The notes under the pieces: generated by a model
Told to the model about the DNA's origin: nothing
Database searches by the model: none
The model's input: only the letters and a program-made list of their open reading frames with translations
NCBI GenBank assembly: GCA_027475525.1
Contig: JAMWFC010000053.1
Location: forward strand, 62,001-126,000
Length of the DNA stretch: 64,000 nucleotides
Direction of reading: 5' to 3'
Origin: Macrolepiota albuminosa
Taxonomy: Eukaryota > Basidiomycota > Agaricomycetes > Agaricales > Agaricaceae
Position numbers and translations under genes: made by a program
In this document: positions 35,805 to 47,698 of the stretch, in pieces
Layout of the letters: each line of letters opens with the position of its first letter
Position numbering within the stretch: the first letter of the stretch is position 1

Positions 35805-36473
35805 ATGCGCATTCTTATTCTTGGAGCAACAGGCGCCATTGGCATTCTACTCATTCGCCGAGCACTCAAGGTTTTGGAATCTTGTGAAATAGTACTTTAT
35901 GTCAGATCTCCCGAAAAAATCCCCCATGACCTCAGGTCTAATCCGTGTATCACCATCATTCAAGGCCAACTCACAGATCGGCAAGCTCTTGCTCAGGCTT
36001 TTGATGACGTGCACATTGTCTTGTCTGCTTTAGGTCCGAGTGTCAAACAAGGGCCATTCCACCCGACTAACACTCCTCTCGCAAATGCATATCTCTCCGT
36101 CATCGACATCATGCGCCAAAAAGGTATCAAACGACTGATATGCCTTGGAACGGCATCCATCAAGGACCCTGCAGACAGATTCAGTCTCCCGTTTTCGATT
36201 CTCGTCAGCGGCGTCGCAATAGGTGCCAGAACAGCATACAAAGATGTGGTGGCTATAGGGGAGAATGTGCGCACACATGGTGGGGATTTAGAATGGACCA
36301 TTGTCAGGGTGCCGCTTTTGACAAACCAGGAGTCGGAGGAGGTGATCACAGGATATGTAGGAGACGGAAGAACCAACACGTGGCTCTCGCGAGCAGGATA
36401 TGCTGCATTCGTCATTGATGAGATAGGCAAGAGGAATTGGGTGAAGAAGGCTCCCCTCATATGTTCTAAATGA
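35805..36473 (+). CDS. NAD(P)-binding Rossmann-fold protein, NmrA/atypical SDR type
   Basis: Predicted NAD(P)H-binding reductase-like or sensor protein. The N-terminus has the dinucleotide motif ILGATGAIG (GxxGxxG), then VLYVRSPEKIP, DVHIVLSALGP, KGIKRLICLGTASI and WTIVRVPLLT. This pattern matches the atypical NAD(P)-binding SDR family that includes NmrA-like proteins and flavin reductase BLVRB. The ATG at 35,805 is the first in-frame ATG and gives the expected MRILILGATG. The single exon ends at 36,473, 222 residues. It starts 100 bp after the LipB stop on the same strand. Substrate unknown. Confidence 0.85.
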   Translation: MRILILGATGAIGILLIRRALKVLESCEIVLYVRSPEKIPHDLRSNPCITIIQGQLTDRQALAQAFDDVHIVLSALGPSVKQGPFHPTNTPLANAYLSVIDIMRQKGIKRLICLGTASIKDPADRFSLPFSILVSGVAIGARTAYKDVVAIGENVRTHGGDLEWTIVRVPLLTNQESEEVITGYVGDGRTNTWLSRAGYAAFVIDEIGKRNWVKKAPLICSK

Positions 36474-36538
36474 TTGCATCTCCAGAAACATAGACTTTAT
36501 TGACCATGTTACTATACTATCGACACATCCATGCGTTG

Positions 36539-37675
36539 TCAAATCAAGTTCGCATTTTCAAGTAACTTCTCCCATTCGAACTCGTGAGGCTTTTCATGAA
36601 AACACTTTAAAAGTCCTGCGCTCGCTTGATCCTGACTGTCCCATAAATAAAATTTCTGAACGGCCATTGACAGTATTTGTGCATCCTTCTGAGTCAACAT
36701 GTAGCTCCCTGACCCACCCGAGTTTGGCGTAATTTCTCCTCTCAGGAGCACGACACCATGAGAGAATGCTAAATCCGTGTAATGAGTTAGAACGAGGTAT
36801 GGCGTTGCAAATGCAGCCCGCATCTTGTATTCCTGAAGAGGCGTAAATAGAATAGTCGAAATCCGTGGGTTGACTCCGGCAGAAGCTGTATTTGAAGAGG
36901 CGAACAGGTCATCGGTTGCACTGGGCACAGGTGGGACATGATGGAAATCCCATTGCAAAAAGTAGAATTCGTATGCAACATCCTCCTCGCCTTTCATCTC
37001 GGGTTCTGTCGCGAGCTTCTCCCGGCGGACTGGTACAACGAAAGTCGGATACTGTTCTGCAATCCCAACCATTCTCTTGTACAGCTCTAATGGTATAGCA
37101 GCACATACATATCCTCGCCCTGTCCCGCCTGATTTTGAGAGATGATATGCCGTCCAGAGAGCACCTATTTGGTCGGGCGTATGCGACGTGGCCATTAATT
37201 TTTGCAGATTCAGAATCGACGTCAAAGGCTGTGTCGAGTGAGCCAGGATCAGTTGTGATGAAAACAAGCAGAACGGCACCTTGACAGGCGAGCTGTCCTT
37301 TCGACCAGTTGAGAGTGAGGTGGATTGTGCTCGGGTAAAAGGCTTCGGAACAGAGACCTTGGCCGCTGCCTGTGCTTCCTGAGCAGCTTCGACCTCACGT
37401 CTGCGATGGGCCTCTTCAGCTTGCTCTTCTTTGGCCTTTGCTCTCAGCGCGTCCACAGTTAATCCCTTTCTGTTGATAATAATTTTATAGACCATGCGGC
37501 AGAAAGAACACAGACTTGCTCACTCCAAGGCTCGTCGACGTAGTTTTTCTCCGTATTTGGAGTCATAATCTGCACTGGTTGTAACAGTGCGCGAGCGGAA
37601 AGATATGTTCCAAGGCCAGCTGCTGGAAGGCCGAAAAGCAATGTTTCGCGTTTGTTTCAAGATATGACAGTACAT
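36539..37675 (-). CDS. ATP11: ATP11, mitochondrial F1-ATPase assembly chaperone
   Basis: Binds free beta subunits of the F1-ATPase during assembly in the mitochondrial matrix. The ATG at 37,675 gives a basic presequence-like start (MYCHILKQTRNIAFRP). The KYGEKLRRRALE helix joins, across an intron near 37,465-37,520, to KGLTVDALRAKAKEEQAEEA. A second intron of 54 bp near 37,230-37,285 keeps the frame even if retained. The core has PLTSILNLQKL, IGALWTAYHLSK, PTFVVPVRRE, TPLQEYKMRAAFATPYLVL and HGVVLLRGEITP. It ends with FHEKPHEFEWEKLL, all diagnostic of ATP11. The stop is at 36,539. About 310 residues. Confidence 0.9.
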
Positions 37676-37979
37676 CGGTGACGGTTTTGGAAATAGGAAT
37701 GAGTGCTTCCTCACAAAAAAAACAAAGTTTAAAATAAATTATACAGACACTTTCCGTCCAGCTTCCAGTTCAACACTGACATCAAGAATTTACAAAAGCT
37801 TTGGCAGCTACAGCTGTATGAGATCGTTTGACTGACAGGCTCTAAGAAGAGAGGTAGCTACGGAAGGGAATACATATCTGTATTCCTGGGAACGAATACA
37901 AATGTATGTACAGGCATTAACTCAAACAGACATGAAAAATCCAGATTATATGAGGTCACTAGTAGAAGAGAAATTTATG

Positions 37980-39479
37980 TCAAGTTCTGGGTTGATATTT
38001 TAAATGATAATACGCACGCGACATTGAGAGGCATCTCATCAATCTGGGTATTGTAGAACTCTAAGATAGTTTGGTCAGCTAAAGTTACCAACACACAAGG
38101 TCAATGACGACTTACGTTCAATATCACGGAGCATAGCAACATCGTTGGTGGTAACGAAGTTGATAGCAACACCTTTACGACCGAAACGGCCACCACGACC
38201 AATACGATGGATATAGTTCTCACGATTGGTAGGAAGATCGTAGTTGATCACAAGAGAGACTTGTTGCACGTCAATACCGCGGGCAAGGAGATCAGTGGTA
38301 ATGAGAACACGTGTAGAGCCAGTTCGGAACTCCTTCATAAGCACCTCACGCTGCTTCTGCTCCATGTCACCGTGCTAGAAATATAATTTATTACTTTTGT
38401 TTATGCTTCACAAGTCCATTTGTCGACTCACCATCGCAGAAACAGTAAACTCCCTGCTAAGCATCTGGTCAGTCAAAAGATCGACCTTTCTGCGGGTGTT
38501 GCAGAAAATTACAGCCTGGGTGATCGTAATGGTTTCGTAGAGATCGCAGAGCGTGTCGAGTTTCCATTCCTCCTTTTCGACAGCGATGTAGAACTGCTTG
38601 ATACCTTCAAGCGTCAACTCATCTCTTTTTACGAGAATCCGGACAGGATCACGCATGAATTTTTTAGAAACCTCCAAGACCTCAGCAGGCATGGTGGCGG
38701 AGAAAAGGGCAACTTGAGTATCACCGGGGAGGAGCTGGAAAACTTCGTAGATCTGGTCCTTGAAGCCTTGCGACAACATCTCGTCGGCTTCGTCGAGACA
38801 CATTATTTTGATACCATCTGTTTTAAGGGCGCCACGCTTAATCATATCGAATGCACGACCAGGAGTACCAACGACAACCTGAACACCAGACTGGAGCCTG
38901 GCGATATCTTCGCGAACAGCGGTTCCACCAACGCAGGCCAGACTGGAGACATTCATATAGTCTCCGAGAGCGACCACGACTTTATGAATCTGGAGAGCGA
39001 GCTCACGGGTCGGGGCAAGAATCAGAGCCTGAGTCCCTTTGTAGTTTGAATCCAAGCGTTGAAGGATGGAAACAGAAAAAGTAGCAGTTTTGCCAGTCCC
39101 TGACTGGGCTTGAGCAATGACATCGTGACCCTTGACGACAGGGACGATTGCACGCTGTTGAATGGCAGAAGGGCGTTCAAAACTAAAAACGTCATTAAAG
39201 GTGGTGGCGATGAGATTGAGATAAGAAATAGATACCCGTATGCATAGATACCACGAAGGAGCTCAGGCTTGAGGTCCATATTATCGAAGCTATACCATCA
39301 ATGTAAGAACTGCATGCAAGCCCAGATTTCAAATTAATTCACCTATCAATGACCTGGTCCCAATTGGACTCGATTTCATCTACGGGGGCATCTTGAAGTG
39401 TGGACTCTTCTCTATATGTGATCGCACCATTTCAGAACGTCCTTTGAAGATGTAACAACCACAATTCCTACCCTTTCAT
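37980..39479 (-). CDS. TIF1: Eukaryotic initiation factor 4A (DEAD-box RNA helicase)
   Basis: ATP-dependent RNA helicase of the cap-binding complex that unwinds mRNA 5' leaders. The ATG at 39,479 starts a tiny first exon (MKG), then an intron, then [20 protein letters not shown]. The motifs are in order: Walker [24 protein letters not shown] (CLDEADEML), SAT ([10 protein letters not shown]), [19 protein letters not shown] and [13 protein letters not shown]. The final intron (GTGCGT...CCCAG) leaves the last codons MPLNVAT and a TGA at 37,980-37,982. Canonical eIF4A ends DLI, so this C-terminus is slightly unusual and the last splice should be checked. About 395-400 residues. The match to eIF4A is much better than to Fal1/eIF4AIII. 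Confidence 0.93.
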
Positions 39480-40174
39480 GCAATTCTATTGGTGTGAAGG
39501 GGAGTTTTACTGCCTTCAGAAATGGGTTATTGGGTTATTGGGGGTGAAGATTGACTTGAGGGCCTCTTCGGTTCCGAAGAAAATTGTTTTAGCAGGTATT
39601 CAGGCGGAGTTCTAATCTGAACAACCAAGTGATCATATCAAACGACAAAAGATTGGGAGGTATCATGTATATCAGCCTCCACACTTCATACATCGCGCTC
39701 ATGATATGTACAGTTTTGTGTTTAACCTCACAGAAGCTGAGAGGGACGGGTGTCTCCTTGAAAAGACCTGATAAGTAACTTCAATGAAATTCTCTCTCTC
39801 CTCCATTTTGCACAGAGTTTAGGACCACAGTTATACGTCGAACGTTCAACGACAACCGCTCCAGAGGATGATAAAATTAAGCGTAATGGATGGGCTTAAT
39901 TCCTTCAATTTTCGGCCCTGCTTGAAATTTGAAGAGCTGGCTACTGTGAACTCTGTATTATTCTTTCTGATGTAAGTAACTGAATTTGATCGATCTTTTC
40001 CATTCCAGCTCTCCTTCCTGAACTTGCGTATCTTTACAAGATCTGCCGTCTTCATTGTCACGTTCTCGCGCTCTTATTTCTAGTCTTCCCACTCACGGGC
40101 ACTACTTCTACGACTCCATGCTATCGAGAATGTCAAAAAGAAGTGTATAACTTTCCATTTCTATAAAAAAGCTT
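39480..40174. other. Intergenic: eIF4A promoter, no gene supported
   Basis: This stretch must hold the eIF4A promoter and 5' untranslated region. A 69-residue minus-strand frame (about 39,846-40,055, MKTADLVKIRKFRKES) has an ATG but no recognisable domain, and I do not call it. Confidence 0.4.
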
Positions 40175-40559
40175 TTATTCAGTGGCGGGGGTCATCATCT
40201 CGGCGTAGAACAGCCACGAGAAGAGTTTCGCGGCGGCCAGAGAACTAAGAAAACTGTTGTCATGGGTAGCTTGAGAGTGACAGCCCAGAGATCCTCAGAA
40301 CCTGCTATATGTCGGAGGATACCCATGAACACCGTAAGCGCGCTGAAGTTTTGATGACAGAGTGAGTAGGGCCAATGTATAATTTCATCTTTACGGACAC
40401 AGATACCAACCATAGCATGGCCTCTGGCACCTCCCCATCTACGTCTATTCCTGCGGACGCATACTTAAAATGCTGATATTAAATTAGCCTGAAAGATTTA
40501 TAATTATCTTGCATGCAACCGCGCAGATTCCCTCACATTCGAGCAACAGGACTCGTCAT
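40175..40559 (-). CDS. Possible small multi-exon membrane protein, tentative
   Basis: Tentative model. An ATG at 40,559 followed by an intron could give MTSPVARMNRRRWGGARGHA. Downstream segments include hydrophobic ALTVFMGIL and, before a TAA at 40,175, FLSSLAAAKLFSWLFYAEMM. The segments look like a short basic N-terminus and one or two membrane helices, but the splices needed to join them are not all canonical in phase. It could be noise. No family recognised. Confidence 0.25.
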
Positions 40560-40742
40560 TTTATCGATTAAGTGTTTCGTTCCTGTTGCTAACGATAGGT
40601 ACCTTTGACCAGTCTCAAGTCGTTACAATGTCTACTCGAAGGCATGTGCACGCAAGCGTTACTGATTACACCAAAACTGTTGCCGTTATTGATACAACGA
40701 TTCACAAGACCGCCGCGCAGCATGCTACTGAGATCTGGGATG

Positions 40743-41278
40743 TCACTTCGGCAACTCCTCGAGATTTTCTCGAATACGAGAGCCAGCCTTAATTGCATAA
40801 ATCAGGACATTATTGGTACTTAAAGCGCACATTTCCTCTAACCTGATTTATCTTTTGACCCGCTTTGTTCGAAGCGTGCTTCACTTGATCCCCTGCAGCT
40901 TTTGAGGCCTGTTCCGTTGCATGACTGATTTCTTCTGCGTTGTGTTCTACCTTGCCCGAAGCAACACCTGCGTGGTCATGGATGGGTGTGATACAGTCGC
41001 TGCGCTTTCATGACCTACCCATAGACTCTTTGGCTGATTGAGTTACCTGCTCTCCTTTTTCAATTGCGGACGCAAGCCTCTTTCCAACTTTCTTATTAAC
41101 CTAATCCACACTTCAAATATGAGATAGATCTATAACACAAGACACATACCTTGTCTGCAACGTCAGTCACCTTCTCTGTCACAGTCTTAGCGACGATTGG
41201 AGTGGAGTGAAATGCACGAAAATCATTGATTGAAGAGCGAAGCACAGTAGAGCGAAATAACGTGGCGAGAGAATTCAT
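40743..41278 (-). CDS. Small helical, LEA-like protein with a likely mitochondrial presequence
   Basis: The ATG at 41,278 gives MNSLATLFRSTVLRSS followed by FRAFHSTP, a good mitochondrial targeting signal (Arg/Ser-rich, no acidic residues early). After introns the mature part is amphipathic and repetitive: KTVTEKVTDVADK, VNKKVGKRLASAIEKGEQVT, QSAKESM, SGKVEHNAEEISHATEQASK and AAGDQVKHASNKAGQKINQ. This Lys/Ala/Glu heptad pattern resembles LEA-type stress proteins. If a 55-bp intron (40,842-40,788) is spliced out, the protein ends AGSRIRENLEELPK with TGA at 40,743. If not, it ends at TAA 40,810. Function unknown; desiccation or stress protection inside mitochondria is inference. Confidence 0.6.
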
Positions 41279-42331
41279 CCTACCACAAAAAAAAACTCAG
41301 TTGATTTAATTGGCTTCGACAAGTAGAGAGTTAGCTTATATAGCGGTATATACTGCTATGACGTCGTCAGGCTGTCATCATCGTCATATCGAATCATGTG
41401 ATACTGAGACAACGTGTCCCTGGCACAAGTCGTTAAGGTGTCCTGGAAGAGACGCGTCGCATTAATATTTAGTGAGCCCACAGCATATCTACAGTCACGA
41501 ACCTGATGCTTTTTTGTGGCGCTAATGAAGGTTTTGTGTTTTGACACGATGTTCGTTTCCGTCCAAAATTACGCCTGACACTTTTCAATAGAGCTATTTC
41601 CATCTGCATATCGGACTGAACAACATAACGACAATGACGACAAAAACATTGCTTGAGACTTGGTCAAGAAATGTCTGCCCTTGAACCGTTAAACTAACCT
41701 AAGGCCCGAGGCCTAAGGGTGATCGAGTCGCCGACTCATCATTGGTCCCTCATAGTCGGTGAAGCCTAAGGAAGACTTTAAGATTATGTTGGTTCAGCAG
41801 CTGAGATGATGACTAAAACTTGACCCACCGGTGAGCTGCTATCAATCAGTTTCTCATGAAACCTAGCGCAACCGCACTAATACTTCCTCAGTATTACTCC
41901 AGACATGCGTTAATGTCGGATTTCATCGACATCTACGAAATTTCCAGCTCCGGTTACAGAAAGTTACAGTTGCCAGCTAAAGTCTTCACAGCGCACGCCC
42001 CCGAATTAAGCGATTCATTGAATTATCGAGAAAGGGTATCAGGGACGCCATAAAATGCCTTCTAGAATGCTCATGACTCATGACCGGCATACATTAATGC
42101 CGGATGTTCAGTTCCCGAGAGCAATAGGCGCAAGACGACGACACGTCTTTGAGGTGGAATTTCAAGGATGTGCTCATGCACGTGCACCATATAATCGAGG
42201 TCGAGCTAAAGTGATGGATGCTGACTAAACACCATTGGTATGTGCAATGTGATTGGTCGACGAAAAAAAATCGGTTCATTTGGGCATATATCAGTCCAGC
42301 CAGAGGCATGTGTCGGAACGCGCGCACATCC
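41279..42331. other. Intergenic, promoters of the helical protein and ERG5
   Basis: About 1 kb between divergent genes. Reading frames here are short and unconvincing. No repeat or RNA gene is seen. Confidence 0.4.
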
Positions 42332-44133
42332 ATGTCTTCCAATCTCGAGGCTATCCCTGCCTCTATACCGTCATCGTTGTCCTACTCCCTTCCCTACAAC
42401 TTGACTACGCCTTCGTTATCGTCCCTCAGCCAAACCACACATGCCACCTGGCTTTGGACAACCCTTGCTATCGTCGCGTCTCTCCTCGTTATCGAGCAGA
42501 CCGTATACAGGTACAAAAAACGACATCTCCCGGGCGCGACATGGACTATTCCCATCATTGGCAAATTTGCCGATTCCATGCATCCCACTATGGAAAACTA
42601 TAAGAAACAATGGGACTCAGGTGCTCTGAGCGCGATCAGTGTATTTAATATGTATGTCTTACTTTCAATTATCTGAGTGTATCTGACCGCGCCTTCAGTT
42701 TTATTGTGATGGCCTCTTCCAATGAATTTGCGCGAAAAATTCTGAATTCTCCTTCCCACGCTGAACCCTGTCTTGTTCACTCAGCCAAGCAGATTCTGCT
42801 TCCAGAGAATTGGTCCGTCGTAATTTTATCATTTTCATGCTGCCGTTGACTGAATCAAACAGGGTTTTCTTAACTGGAAAAGACCATTTGGCTTATCGCC
42901 GCGGCCTTAATAGTCTCTTTACGCGCAGAGCTCTTGGGTAAGTGCCCGTAATCTTGATGTAGCGTATGCTCATAAGTTTCCTCAGTATCTATGTCGGTAT
43001 TCAGGAAGCAATCACGCGGAAGCACTTCGCTAAATGGCTCGTTACCTCCGCGCAAACCGATGAAGCTCAACCCATTATGATGACCGCGCGTCACCTCAAC
43101 ATGGATACATCCCTACGCGTGTTTTGTGGCAAACACATATCGGAAGAAGCCGCCATTGAAATTAACGAGAAGTATTGGGCTATCACTCAGTCCCTTGAAC
43201 TCGTCAACTTCCCCCTTGCAATCCCTGGTACCAAAGTCTATAAAGCTATTCAAGCGCGCAAGGTTGCTTTACGTTGGCTTGAACTTGCCGCGAAGAAAAG
43301 CAAGGAAGCAATGACTTCCGGTGCTGATCCTGAGTGCATGCTGGACGAATGGGTGCAGGTTCTCAATGATCCCACTTACAAAGGCAAGAGAGATTTCAGC
43401 GACCGTGAGATGGCTATGGTCCTCTTTTCTTTCCTCTTCGCTTCACAGGATGCCATGAGCAGTGGTTTGATATACGGTTTTCAACATTTGGCAGACAACC
43501 CAGACATCCTTGCGAAGGTTCGTGCCGAGCAGATGGCTATCCGTCAAGGCAATTTCGACAAGCCTCTTACACTTGAGATGATTGAACAAATGACATATCT
43601 CAATGCATTTGTCAAGGAGAGCATGCGTGTTATGCCTCCCGTCACTATGGTCAGCTTTGTCCTACGCATAAATTGTATTACACTTTTCAAACTAATATTA
43701 TCAGGTTCCATATAAAACGACAAAAGCTTTCCCCATTTCTGACGACTATACTGTTCCCGCAAACAGCATGGTTATCCCTTCATTCTACAACTCTTTGCAC
43801 GATCCATCTGTGTATCCGGAACCAGACCATCTTCTGCCTGAGCGGTGGCTTGATCTCGAAGGTTCGGCAAATCAAAACCCTAAGAACTACATTGTGTTCG
43901 GATCTGGACCTCACCGATGCATTGGTCTGGAGTATGCCCAACTAAACATTGTCCTGGTCCTCGCCATGGCTTCTGTCCTGATGAACTTTGAGCATGAAAT
44001 TACACCCCAGAGTTCTCAGATCGAGTATGGCTAGCAATTAGGTTCCTTTCTGCATTCATTGACATTTTCACCCAGGATTATCGCTACCCTTTTCCCGAAA
44101 GATGGATGTCGTCTCAAATTCTCTTCTCGCTGA
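42332..44133 (+). CDS. ERG5: Sterol C-22 desaturase, cytochrome P450 CYP61
   Basis: Introduces the C-22 double bond in the ergosterol side chain in the endoplasmic reticulum. The ATG at 42,332 (MSSNLEAIPASIP) precedes a membrane anchor (WLWTTLAIVASLLVIEQTV). The I-helix FLFASQDAMSS (43,431 onward) is the hallmark of CYP61. The K-helix reads FVKESMRVMPP, the PERF region LPERWLDL, and the heme site FGSGPHRCIG (43,897-43,926). A final intron (GTATGG...CCCAG) joins to IIATLFPKDGCRLKFSSR and the stop TGA at 44,131-44,133. About six introns; intact. About 520 residues, usual for ERG5. An upstream in-frame ATG at 42,218 gives an unlikely extension. Confidence 0.93.
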
Positions 44134-44415
44134 ATGTTTGAGGAAATTTGGAACAAATTTAAGATATTGCCCATAAATAACCTATACCCAGAGGGCGAGC
44201 TAACACTATTTTGACGGTACATTATCATGGTATTTGCCTCCGCTTGACTTGGAGACCTAGCACCTTGTACACTCATTCGGCATATTCAAGCATGAAACCT
44301 TAATTATATACCTCTCACAAGTTACGACGGAATAACTGCACTACTGTCTACTTGGCCCGATAGAAGTGATGAAATGGTGTGACAGGAAATAAGTTTCCCG
44401 AGTCCTTTGTGAAAA

Positions 44416-46548
44416 TCAAAGCTTTCGAATAAGAAGAGGAAGAGAACTATGCCCTTGTCCTTTTACGCGAGGTCGGATGACGAAACTCTGGAATGCTTCG
44501 ATCTCATAGGGACAAGAAAACACATATTGTGAAAGAAGGGTTGCCACAAGAACCTTTGTGCGATATGATGAGAATGGAAGTTGACATTCAAACGAAAAGA
44601 AAGAACCTTAATTTCTACCAAAGCAAAGGCTTTTCCGATGCACGCACGAGGGCTATCGAGGATGATTGTCAATGACGCTGGTGCATCCAATTGAAGATCG
44701 CTCACCCTTCACTAAAAGCTAAAAGGTCACGGCCACCCCTTATGCCTGCTTTCTTACGATCGATCCACCGCTGCGGTCGGAAAAACTCAGCATCGGCGCC
44801 CCATTCGTATTCATCGGTCTGTACGACGTTTACAGGGATAATGATGATAGTACCCTTGGGGATGACGATGTGCATTTCGAAAGTGCCGGGAAGAGGGTCA
44901 GAGAGTGGGACGATAATTGTTTCGCTGGCTTCATGATGATTCTCAAGGATCGGTGGATGTATTCGAAGTGTCTCTTTCAGCACCGCGTCAAGTAACGGGT
45001 ATTTAGAGTTGATGTCGTCGAAAGAGGCGTTAGCGATGCTGTGGATTTCTTCGCGAAGTTTGGCTTGGAGAGACTGATCTCGAGAAAGTTCATACAACGT
45101 CCACTGATTATTGGCATCAGCGACTTGAGTGCCTTTAATCCTTTTGAAACCGGTCAACTCACAGCTACAACCGCAGAAACCGTCTCATAACCTGCGGAAA
45201 TTACACTACGCATTTGGGAGACAATCTCCTCCTCGCTCATACCCGGTCCCGATGCTTTGTCTGCTTTCACTGTCACGGATTACATCAGCATATATCATAC
45301 ATAGATCACGGAACGGTTGAGGGTGGTTACTCACGCATGAGAGCCATGAGAGTCCTGTCCCTTTCATCTCCGGCAACTTTGGCATCCTGCCACATCTTCG
45401 AAGCAATGGCACCAAGTTCCTTCTTTGTGAGACGTATCATCTGGCCTTTCTTTCCAACGGACAAAACCGAAGGGAAGGTCCAAAAGAGAGCCCGCATGTA
45501 AAAAGACCATAGACTATTTTCGCTGTTCGTTAATCCGTCTAAGGCTTCCGCGAGGGAATGGGGACTGTCGGAGAGGCAATTGAAATCATAGGAAAAGGCG
45601 GCACGGCCGATGGTATCCAGTCTGTGAATCGGTTGTTGCTAAATGCGAGGAGAAGTAAAAAAACACGAACGCGAAACGTCCTGCCCAGTGTGTAACATCG
45701 ATCACGATCTCATCAGTTTGTCTTCTATCGAAAAGTGCCGCCCACTCAGTAGCCAGTTTTGACGAGGTCACATGAAAAATAAGTGTCAAATTTCGTACAG
45801 ATTGTTGACTTGGAGGATGTAAATGCCAGACTTTATTTTTCTACGGACACCCACCTCAATGCGGGAGCAAGTATACGTCTCTGCTTTTCGTGAGCCGTCT
45901 TACCTAGAAATTGTCAGCCACAGAGGATGTTCTGACCTAGGGAATTCTCACCTTCGACCCAGAGTATACCTTCGCCGAGGGTGGCGCGAAACCACTCCCG
46001 GACGCCGTTTGGTTTTGGAAAGGCATAAATACTTTCCCCAATTATAAACGATATTGCTCGTGGATCCGTTATCGACAAAAACTGATGCTGTAATAGGAGA
46101 ATGTTGAGTAACGACGGATGTCTGGATAGGCATTACTGACTCCAAAGGCACCCGTAAACTTGACGACCTTGCCATATATCTTATGCCAACTGAGGTATGC
46201 TGAACCAGGAAGACTGTGATAGAGCAACCATTCTTCTCCCCAGACAAGGGATGACGGTCGCGGGCCTGGAATGTGCTTTAGTGCAAGCCGAGCTTTCAAA
46301 AAACGAAGGCTGGTCTTCAGTAGAAAAAGCAGGACATAAGCCAAACAAATGATAAAGGCGTTTGAGGCGAGTTTCCAAGGCATGGTTGTGGACCAAGAGG
46401 CGGACCTCTGCTGTTGTACAAGGTACTCGTGGATTTTATACACGACATTTCGAGGATGATCTCGATCACAATTCTTCTCGAGGTTGACTTCAAGACTTGA
46501 CAATGTCGCATTCAACTCAACCTTCGAAGCTTCAGCTTCTAACGCCAT
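44416..46548 (-). CDS. Cytochrome P450 monooxygenase, family unresolved
   Basis: Microsomal P450 of the large basidiomycete expansion. The ATG at 46,548 gives a polar leader and then an anchor (AFIICLAYVLLFLLKTSLRF) and the proline hinge HIPGPRPSS. The I-helix is SAGYETVSAVVA (about 45,170-45,200), the K-helix LKETLRIHPP, the PERF-like region FFRPQRWID, and the heme site SPRACIGKAFALVEIK (about 44,640). A last intron restores the tail FVIRPRVKGQG, with the stop TGA at 44,416. All catalytic landmarks are present. It is convergent with ERG5, 280 bp apart. It resembles CYP5144/CYP5150-type fungal P450s, but that is a guess. Substrate unknown. Confidence 0.85.
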
Positions 46549-47698
46549 TTATATGCGGACAAGTCTTTTTGGCGTCATCGAAGGGGCACAGATAAGGTTT
46601 ACGGACGGCCAAAAGAGACAGCAGACCTTCAGGAGCGAAGGCCATTTGGGCACCCGGAGGCATGCGACACAGCCATATGAAATGCAAAAGCAGCAGAAGT
46701 CATTCGTGAATAAAATGTCAGTGCATTGACAAATAATGTGCGGTATACGAGGACATCGCACGAAAAGAGGCTAACAGCATCTGTGGAATTGTAACGTGGG
46801 GTATTTTCGCGTCAATCCCTTCGAGCCAAAACTAGGCTATGAAATGGTGTAAGATGGTGACCTAAAAGGTGGATATCAGCAATACAGTAATATCCGGAGT
46901 CTTAGAATTCTAGTTGTATTGGGTCAGCCGAACGACACTCTACTAGCGTACCTGGCAGTTCTTCCCTCACACAGAGTCAATCGATCGCGGGCCGCGCTTC
47001 CCCGGAGACAAATCCGGTAGGAAAACAGACCATATAACACAATATAGATAAGCTGAGGCTTGAGAATGAGGAGAAGACTTGGGTGGAAGAGAGTATAACT
47101 GATGCAACAAAAAATAGCCGAGAATCGTCCAAAATGTTATCGTTTTTGTCCAAGAAGAAACTGGTAGTTCCTGTCGTGTTCCTCGCATACCCTTTCCTAG
47201 ATACAGACATGTCAAAGCCGGGTGGCCATCATCTCGATGAATTTGGACACTGACTATGGGACCAGTGACAGGATCCCGAAGGACGACGAATATACTGCTG
47301 ATGCACCCACTGTCATAATCGCTCTTAACGAAGTACATAGAAAATATAACGTCGCGTCGCCGTCGGCCATACCTCTAACATTTTTCAAGAAGGATCCGAG
47401 ATGACGAAACGTGTTAAAATACATTTTTTCATTCCCGCTACTTTAGTAGTGGGTCTTTGGCTCGTGGGTTTTTTTTGTCTGACAATTCATCACGTGCCCC
47501 CCCTCTGTTCCCGCGTTTTCGTCCTATCCGCCAATGTGTCGGGTTTTCTCCCTATTTTTGTCTCTCCCGCCTTCGTTTAGTGCCCTTATCTCATTTTTAC
47601 CCCTTTTTTGGTCTAGTCAATTTTGCTCGCCAGTTTCTCTTCTTTTCTTGAACTGTTGTTAACCACTTTCTCTATCTCTTATAACTATCCTGCTTCTG
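46549..47698. other. Transition from gene-rich DNA to the repeat island, no gene supported
   Basis: The first part should be the P450 promoter. From about 47,400 the plus strand becomes strongly pyrimidine-rich, unlike the DNA to the left. Overlapping short frames at 46,967-47,338 are hydrophobic but match nothing I know. Confidence 0.4.

Noticed and set aside
35993..36460. 155-codon minus-strand frame
   Set aside because: Antisense to the NAD(P)-binding protein, which has clear family motifs.
38420..39049. 209-codon plus-strand frame
   Set aside because: Antisense to the conserved eIF4A helicase core; no domain of its own.
40628..40792. Plus-strand frame MSTRRHVHASVTDY, 54 codons
   Set aside because: Overlaps the proposed 3' exon of the LEA-like gene on the other strand and has no recognisable feature.
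42332..46548. Secondary-metabolite cluster built on the two P450s
   Set aside because: One P450 is the housekeeping ERG5. No synthase, terpene cyclase or dedicated transporter lies nearby.
46967..47338. Overlapping hydrophobic minus-strand frames
   Set aside because: Composition is explained by pyrimidine-rich DNA; no conserved motif and no plausible exon structure.
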